Assembly (NCBI GenBank): GCA_029204225.1
Contig: CM055103.1
Span: 19,048,925 to 19,112,924 of the forward strand
Length of the DNA: 64,000 bases
Source: Diphasiastrum complanatum
Lineage: Eukaryota; Streptophyta; Lycopodiopsida; Lycopodiales; Lycopodiaceae
Direction: 5' to 3'
In this document: piece by piece, positions 56,940 through 64,000 of the stretch
Numbering within the stretch: the stretch's first letter is position 1
How the letters are laid out: each line of letters starts with the position of its first letter
Translations under genes and position numbers: made by a program
The notes under the pieces: generated by a model
Seen by the model: the letters and a program-made list of their open reading frames with translations, nothing else
Databases searched by the model: none
Told to the model about the DNA's origin: nothing

Positions 56940-59190
56940 TACATGTGTTGGGTCCATTTTTCTTATTTTAATTTAAGTTGTTTTATATGAAATTTATAGT
57001 CTAGCAGAGACTGCAATTGCGAATCAGCTTAACTAACAAGAATTTCTTGTCAATGCTCATCTAAGTCCATTCTGGAGTAAGATTTCTTGTTGGGTGGGGA
57101 GGCAAGGATCCATCTTACTGTTGTATTTGTGTCAACATATGCATACTATTCACTTATGACTTACCTTGCATAAATCAATACTAGATAACTGAGAGACTGA
57201 TAATCAAGCTGTTACCACCCTGTGGAACAATATGCATCTTAAACTTTTCCTTACATTGAATTCTCTTTATTGTAAGTTTCTTTTCAGATTTTTTTTTTTG
57301 GAATAAAGATTTCTAATGAATCCTTGGCAATTATATAGCAAAGAAATTCCAAATTGTTCTAGGTTCTAGGAGCTAGATATAAGATTCAAAAAACATTTGC
57401 TATAAACTTTCAGCCCTCGAATTTGAATCAAGACCTAATCTTCATGTGAAAGAATAAGAGCAGAATTTAGTGTATGGCAATGGGGAATGTGAGCTTTGGG
57501 TTAATGGTGGAGCTATGAGTGTTTCTGTGAAATGTAAGTCTTTGACTCTATGAATTAAGCCCACTCTACAAGTGATTATCAACCACGGAGATAGCTTGAA
57601 AAGGTTCTTTGTTTTGGTATTGAAGGAATGGCTTTGGATGTGAGCCGGAGATGTGTGAAATACTCATGGAAGATTGTAGTTTAGGAGTCCTCAAGTATTT
57701 TGGTCTAAATTGAATCAAGGACCATGTCCCTAGAGATTAATTTTTTTTACTTGATGCTATTTGGCAATCAATCATTTGTTGTATTCAGATGCTTGTTATA
57801 AATTATAGATAGGTAAAAGTAGCTCTAGTCGTTGTTTATATTGTCCAGGTGCTGCATTTTTTGTGGGGAATTCCAATATAATTTTTTCAAATTTTTTTAT
57901 GCATTAGTTCTAATTACTACTTGAGACTTATGTGGTGCATTAAATCGGTATCGTTGATGTTTTTGAATAGTTAAAAAGCACTTTTTCCGGATACACCATG
58001 GCATCATGACAAGAAAGTACTCGAGACACATATTCAGGTAAGGATTTCAAACCTTTTTATAGTTCAGTAAGTCCTATTGCGCTTAAGACTTGTTTAGACC
58101 ATGAAATGGCCTAAAAAAGCCATATTACCTGAGACTATTCAGGTAACCTTATGAGTACCAAACATTCACATTTATGCTTTCTACCCTATAACCCTAAACA
58201 TTACCAATTCTCTTTTTTACTTTACATATTGGTGGAGTTATTTTGTTCAAGCTTTGTGTAAAACTCACAACTTTCTAACTAATACGGTCCTAAAAGTTTG
58301 CCAATAGGGTTATTAGGGCTTTGGCTTGAATATTCATGAAGCACATGGACTTGTGCGTGAATATCGACATCTTATTCCACTATACAGGTTAGTATGGCAT
58401 GGATTTTCCCTAATACTGTCTATGATGTCCAAGCCTACTCTAATGTTAGTATACTTTCGTCATAGTTTGTAGGACAGTATTGTCTCATGTGTAGCCTATA
58501 TGGTTGTATAATAGTGTAAATAGAGGTTTGGTTTGCTTTTTCAATATGGCATGGATTTGCTCAGGAAATTAGGCATGGGGTCATGACTCATTCCGCAGTC
58601 AAGGGGATTAGTATGGCGTAGATTCGCCCTAATACCCACCTATATGCCCTAGCCTGCCCTATCGTTTTTTGCATGTCATATGTATGGGGGCTTTAAATAC
58701 ATAGTATTGTTATGAATTAATGGATACGGTTCAATACCCAAAAACTGATCAGTATGGCGAATGCCCTGATACGGTAAATACAGGGCACGACCTATCGCCA
58801 ACAAAATTTTTATGAATGGGAAGATTGGACTAATCATCTTTAATGATGACTAGTATGTTGATTAGTGGTTAAAACTTGTTTTGTACGTGGTAACAACTGA
58901 CGTCCAGCGTTGACACCTGTCTTCTCACTAAAGTAACCTTTGCGGTTTTGTATGGTGGGATGGTGGCAAGTACCAGCTGGACGACTTGGAATAAGTTTTG
59001 CCTTATTGTGCTTTTCAAGTACTGTATGATTCTTTTCAGTTACATTTTTCCTTGTCTAGAGGAACTATGTGAAATGATAACAATGATATAATACAAAATC
59101 ATCTAGACACCGTGTCCTTTGACTAGTAGTCAGAGTAATGACTCTGTGCCAGAATGAAATAGGGACTCTCTGTCCGATGATGAGGCTGAT
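56940..59190. other. no gene; degenerate repeats at 58,385-58,790
   Basis: No gene recognised. At about 58,391, 58,545, 58,609 and 58,750 variants of AGTATGGCATGGATTTTCCC occur; those at 58,391 and 58,609 extend over ~60 bp, giving a spacing of ~218 bp. Confidence 0.5.
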
Positions 59191-59199
59191 GTCGATGGT

Positions 59200-61640
59200 G
59201 GTGATGCACTGGCTCTACGTATGCGTGTGCCGCTGCTCCTACCCCTACCTCTATCTCTGCCTCTGTCTGCCCCTCACCCCAACCTGTCTCTCTCCCTCTC
59301 CCTCTTCCTCAACCACCCCCCTGGTTGCCTCCAATCCCCCCACTCCCGTTACCTCTAGGCCGCCCCCTAGCCCGTCGTGTCTGCGTGTCTAAGGTCCCAA
59401 GTCCCACACCCTATGAAGGCCCTATGAACTGGGATGATGCATGGTCTGCAGTTGCCTATGATCGTCTCCCTCAGCTCCCTCTGCATCCCCCCCACAACCA
59501 CCTTCTGCTCATCCTCCTCATAGTCAACTGGGTACTCCCTCCCCCCCTCCGGTGAATCCTCCTCATCCCCTCCCAACTACTCTCCGCTGGCGTTGTGCAA
59601 AAAGGGCCTAGGCATCCATCTGTCTATGCAGCTCTCAAAGGATCTCCTCGTCGGCATCGGACTGCCTCTGGGGTGCTCGTGGAATGGTGGTGTCCGTGTT
59701 GAGCATATAGGAGTCAAGGTTCACTTGCAACCATGACAGCTATCGAGTCACCATACAAGTTTCATTGCAGAGCTTATAAACTACCAGAAAACTAGCAATG
59801 ACGAGAAGCATATGTAAGGTAAGCAAGGGTGGGGAAAACAAACCTCCAACAGGCCTCTGTCTCTGCCGTATCATCGTAGCATACATGCATTGCTGGACAC
59901 ATAGACCAGCCGTCTGCACTGCTCAATCAATAGTTGGTTCCTCTTCTTCGTGTGCTACGTGGACCAGCTGCTCCAGTTCCACTCACCTGCGGAAGCTGAA
60001 CAATCCTGCGACAACACTCTCTCAACCAAGCACTGGAGCTCTGATGTGGAGCGGCCATAACAACCCCACTATGTCATTGGACGGAGCCGGTCCTCCCTCC
60101 ATTGGCACCGATCAATCCCGAAGACCCTGATCACTCTCTCGAACTTCAGCAAGTCTGCCTTGATGATGTTGAGGCGCTCAGCCCCACCTGATGACAAAAT
60201 AACCATTCCATGAGTCAATGTCTATACAAGCAAGATTGTACGGGCATGAACCATATATGCAGATAAAATGAAATTGCGATGTAATATCTTGCCTTGCATA
60301 GACTTTAGTCGTTCATCATGCAAAACTACAAGATGAAATGGAAACACAGCATAGACAGGGGGATAGGAATTGTACCTGGCCTCGTCCAAGCAGGATCTGG
60401 TTAGCACTTCTCCAATGCAGTCCATGAACTCATATATGAGATCAAGAGTGCACCCATCTCGGTCTACTAGGCAGAGCACAAAAAAAAACAGGCCTCAACA
60501 CATCAATCAAATCTGATGCTCGTGTCCAGAACTCATCTCCAGATACAGTCGTCTAGAAATGGATTGCATCCTCGCTACTGCCTCTGAAATCGTCGAATAT
60601 GGTGCTATCCACCATCCTCCGCAAGTGGTCTCACACAGCCGCCAGACCTCGAGAACCACGAAATAGTAGCCGAATCGTGTGGGTGTCGGCTTCTTGAGAT
60701 CCAGAGAAGAAGCTGCAAAATTGGGCCAACATGTGCTTCTTCCTGGTAACGAAGCTGACCACGTGCATGGCCTGAGCAGTAATCTGCAAGACAAACGCCC
60801 CATCAGAAAATTGATATGGGCTGAGCAAAGCAAGGAAATGACAACAAAAAAACTAGCATAAAAGACAAAAAAGAAGGTATGGAGAGGATACCTCATGGAT
60901 CCATCGAAGTCTGCACATGTCGTGGATCAACAGATCGATAGCATGCGCAGCACATGGTGTCCACACAATGGAGGAGTGCTCACGCATCAACAGCTCTCCC
61001 ATCTGCCTACAGTTCGTGGCGTTGTCTGTGACAACTTGAACCACGTGCTTGGCCCCAATCTCTTTGATGGCAGAGTGCACTGCATCGTAGATGAACTTTG
61101 CGGTGATGGCTGCACCATCAAGAGTGGCACCCACCCCTCGTAAAAACACGGTGCCAAGCGGACATGAGACCATGATGTTCACAACAGATCTGTGACGAAT
61201 AAACAAATTCCATCAGGCACAAGTTAGACACACTTGCCATATCGATCACGTATAGACTGTAAAAACATGTCAAGAAGATGCAACAAACGCGAAAGAAACT
61301 TGTGAAATGAAAAACATTAAAGATCAAGTTACCTACGCTGCTCGAATAGGGCTCAGCTCTCGTGTGATGGTCTCTTCCTTGCGTAGGAGGTGCGTGCATA
61401 TCACCTCTCTCCTAGGAGGTGCCCATGAGGAATCTGTTGCTGTTGCCTGACGCATCATCTCTCTGAAAACATGTGTGTCAGCAATGGCGAATGGAATGGC
61501 AGCCTTGTTAAAAAACTGGGCCACCGCTCTCGTGGTAACCTCGTGTTGGCGCCTCTGACACCCTTTGTCCAATGTAGTTTGTTGTGCCATCGGCCTAACA
61601 TGTCTCTGTTGTGCGTGTATCGACGATCAAAGTCTAACAT
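59200..61640 (-). pseudogene. hAT-family transposase (DUF659 type), decayed
   Basis: Read from high to low. 61,590-61,336 has RAVAQFFNKAAIPFAIADTH and LLRKEETITRELSPIRAA. 61,189-60,892 has the DUF659 core (VNIMVSCPLGTVFLRGVGAT, VVQVVTDNATNCRQMGELLM, WTPCAAHAIDLLIHDM). 60,783-60,600 has ITAQAMHVVSFVTRKKHM and, in another frame, PTRFGYYFVVLEV. 60,479-60,300 has LVDRDGCTLDLIYEFMDCIG. 60,060-59,870 has the hAT C-terminal dimerisation region (WGCYGRSTSELQCL, ERVLSQDCSAS, HTKKRNQLLIEQCRRLVYVS). An acidic tail follows near 59,570-59,500. Introns of about 145 and 108 bp keep GT/AG ends. At least two frameshifts near 60,650 and a stop near 60,053 indicate a pseudogene. Terminal inverted repeats were not located. 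Confidence 0.85.
59235..59560. repeat. polypyrimidine C/T-rich tract
   Basis: Strongly C/T-biased plus strand (runs such as CTCTCTCCCTCTCCCTCTTC). It coincides with the acidic C-terminal tail coded by the hAT gene on the minus strand. Confidence 0.6.
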
Positions 61641-61874
61641 GCCCTACGGTAGTATGAGATGGGGCATCAGGGGGTGGATCTGCTGATGGCATAGCAAGTC
61701 GTGTGTCTCTCTCCCCACCCTTGCTAGGACCTGCATCTAGGGTTGTGACACTAGCAACTGACGATGCTGACGGTCGTGAGGGCTCTTATGGAGAGGCAGA
61801 AGGCCCATGTGCCCCTGCATGTACGACAGGCACCGAGTCACTATCATGGGTAGGTGCCGCTGGTGCCCTTTTGT

Positions 61875-61952
61875 GACTATGCCCTGCACATGTATCCCCT
61901 GCATGGCTAGGCCCTGCACTTGTATCCCCTACATGGCTAGGCCCTGCACCCT
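61875..61952. repeat. 30-bp tandem repeat
   Basis: About 2.5 units of GCCCTGCACNTGTATCCCCT plus (G/A)CATGGCTAG. A separate 18-bp duplication (GGCTGACCCATCATGG) lies near 62,003-62,040. Both fall just upstream of the hAT transposase. Confidence 0.8.
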
Positions 61953-62559
61953 GGACCTATGAGCTCTGCCCTCTCTGCTGAAAAGTCTCAGTGGTTGGCT
62001 GGCTGACCCATCATGGCCGGCTGACCCATCATGGTCGTACTGATGATAAAACTCTGAATCCCTGCTCAAAAAGTTTGCTTTGAGGTGAATGCCAGCCAAG
62101 GATATCCACCCTGACCTTGTATCTTCCACACTGAAGGAAATAACCCGATGAATTCATATGATCAATCTGAAGATGGCCTTTGCCTGAATGGGAGGCACAA
62201 CAAGCTAGGCCAAGACGATTGGATGCTGAACTAAAGATTCACCACAAGTCATGTGCGATAGAATAGATACCTAGAGACATGAAAATTCGGGGTCTCATAA
62301 GTCCAATACATCATGACTCAATAATATACATAGGAGTAGGTGTAACTAAAGTGTAGAAATTGTGACACTTACTTTGTGGATCAGTTATATGTCATTTGAA
62401 ACAAAGCTACTCATCTGGACAACAGAGGATTGGCTCTTCCCAAACCGACAAGTGGTAGTTGGTCTCTTGCAAAAGGTCACCATCTTGAGTTTTAGCATTT
62501 GCAATGCTACCTTGACTTCCTTTAGGATGATCATAGAAATAGTTTTTTCTTAGTCTCTC

Positions 62560-63600
62560 GCACAAAGTGACCGACAATGGCCATGCAATACCTTGAATTC
62601 TTGCACATCATCTTCACGGGTAATCAGGCGCATCTTGGTCATTTCATCATCAAGAAGGTGATCTCCTTTAGGGCTCCTAGCCATTGGAAAATCCTCATCT
62701 GAGATCACAAGTTAGCAAAAAAATGATTTAAAAGTAAAGTATTGTAGTGAACCAAGATCTTTCATGTCAAACTCTAATGAGAAATCGTTCTTAATATTTT
62801 GAATCAAAACATGATTAGAACTTGTGATGATAAGGTCATCAACATACAACAACAAATTGATCATCTCTTACCAGAACATAAAGTGTAGGCTCTGCACCAT
62901 TCCTCTGAAAACCAAGCTCCTCAAAGTATGTATCAATCCTTCTGTACCATGCCTTGGGTGCTTGTCTGATTCCATATAAGACGATGTCCAAATGCACTCC
63001 TAACATTATTTGTTGAATATCCCAACCAAAATGAGCCACCAATGACAAAATTGTCCTCATAGTAGTCAACTTTGCAACTGGTGCAATAGGATATTTCGGT
63101 ATCTTTATGAAGTTCCATTTCATTTAACATCCTTGCTTATAAAAACCTTCTTTCCTGCAATGTCATAAAGCCTATGCCCCTTTTCTTCATCATCATATCC
63201 AAGCATCAAACATCAAACACTTGGTTGCCTTTGCGTCTAGCTTGCTTCTCGTGTCCTTAGGTATATGAGCATATGCAAATGACTTACATTAATTCCTACT
63301 TACATAAGCTTCTTTTTAGTCCGATTCCCTACCACTTGAGTAGGACTTCTATTCAAAAGATAAATCATTGTTTGAACTACTTCATCCCAAAAAGAATTTA
63401 AAAAATTCTTACTATTGAGCAAACTCCTAGTTGTTTTCCCAATAGAATGGTTCTTTCTTTATGAGACTCCATTTTGTTGAGGCATTTCCGTACTTTCAAA
63501 TTGTCTCTTTATACCATTGAACTTGCAAAACATTTGAAATTTTGTAGAAAAGTTCTCTCCCCCTTCATCGAATCAAAGTATCTGTAGGAAAACAAGAATC
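62560..63600 (-). pseudogene. Ty1/copia pol remnant (integrase to RT)
   Basis: Element order runs from high to low. About 63,570-63,440: FDEGGENFSTKFQMFCKFNG, then PQQNGVS (integrase second Asp and QQNG block). About 63,370-63,300: LLNRSPTQVV. About 63,200-63,120: EEKGHRLYDI and KKVFISKDV. 63,123-62,839: LSLVAHFGWDIQQI and VLYGIRQAPKAWYRRIDTYF of RT. About 62,860-62,740: LLLYVDDLIITSSNHVL and SLEFDMKDLG. A deletion joins HFGW to LYGIRQ, and frameshifts and stops abound. Dead copy; sequence to 62,560 is unassigned. Confidence 0.85.
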
Positions 63601-64000
63601 AAGGCACCAAGATCTAGCTATCAATCAATCTCCACAAGACACAAGAGAGAAGAGGCTGGGCACCCTCCTCTAAGAGAGAGAGAGAGAGAAAACAGCAACA
63701 CAAGTAATGGAGAGCAATGCTTAGCCAAAACTGAAAAATGTGACACAATAAGCCAATATGTACTCTACCTACTTACTGAATGTAGGGCACCTCCAAAAGT
63801 CAAGAGAGGGCCCCTAAACCAAATTAAACTCTAAGGACCCACGAGTCAATACATGACCAAAATTGGGTCCATCACAAATTAAGACAAACTTAACATGGCC
63901 TAAATAACTAAATACCCATGGTTACACAAATCTCGACCTTTTGGGTCAAAGTAACCTATGGATTAACTTTAGCATAGTCATTTATTTCTTACAGTATCTT
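63601..64000. other. no gene; short (GA)n near 63,675-63,690
   Basis: Noncoding DNA with a short GA run. It could be an LTR or other end sequence from the neighbouring copia family, but no second copy is present to test this. Confidence 0.4.

Noticed and set aside
59138-59555. Pro-rich plus-strand frames at 59.1-59.6 kb
   Set aside because: Antisense to the acidic tail of the hAT transposase and driven by C/T-rich sequence; no family match.

Overview
This window is nuclear DNA from a land plant. The evidence is three plant-type genes (an SRA/YDG-domain protein, an EXO70 exocyst subunit and an MBR-like RING-H2 E3 ligase with GT-AG introns), long AT-rich spacers, chromodomain Ty3 and Ty1/copia retroelements, a DUF659-type hAT transposon and an apparent insertion of plant mitochondrial 26S rRNA sequence. 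The LINE type and sparse gene spacing would suit a large-genome lineage such as a fern or gymnosperm, but that is inference; nothing here fixes the species.

Layout. 0.3-3.6 kb (-): single-exon SRA-domain gene with a ~465-bp in-frame tandem duplication. 3.7-14 kb: no host gene; a gag-like zinc-knuckle ORF (6.3-6.9 kb), a deleted copia remnant flanked by 300-bp direct repeats (7.9-9.3 kb) and a head-to-head copia remnant (9.4-11.1 kb). 14.1-26.4 kb: a nested block. A LINE on the minus strand (14.1-15.3, 19.2-19.9 and 26.1-26.4 kb) is split by an old Ty3 element (15.3-19.2 kb, candidate CATGT target duplication) and a very young chromovirus (19,877-26,077, LTRs identical by eye, ATGGG target duplication). 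The old element carries two further insertions. 28.2-30.3 kb (-): intact intronless EXO70 gene with a degenerate ~22-bp repeat array just upstream. 31-48 kb: gene-poor, with a Ty3 integrase scrap (35.3 kb), a mitochondrial rRNA-like insert (37.8 kb), a cyclophilin-like ORF (38.2 kb), a Ty3 gag/protease relic (43 kb) and several degenerate repeat fields. 48.7-53.9 kb (-): four-exon RING-H2 E3 ligase gene, reconstructed as 807 aa. 55-64 kb: copia integrase scrap, hAT transposase pseudogene with surviving splice sites, and another copia relic.

The three host genes are unrelated in function (methyl-DNA reading, vesicle tethering, ubiquitin ligation); no operon-like logic applies. The most striking pattern is in the transposons. 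In three separate retroelements part of the coding sequence lies on the strand opposite to the rest. The clearest case is the young chromovirus, where ~248 bp of RNase H coding sequence is inverted in place between otherwise well-preserved reverse transcriptase and integrase.
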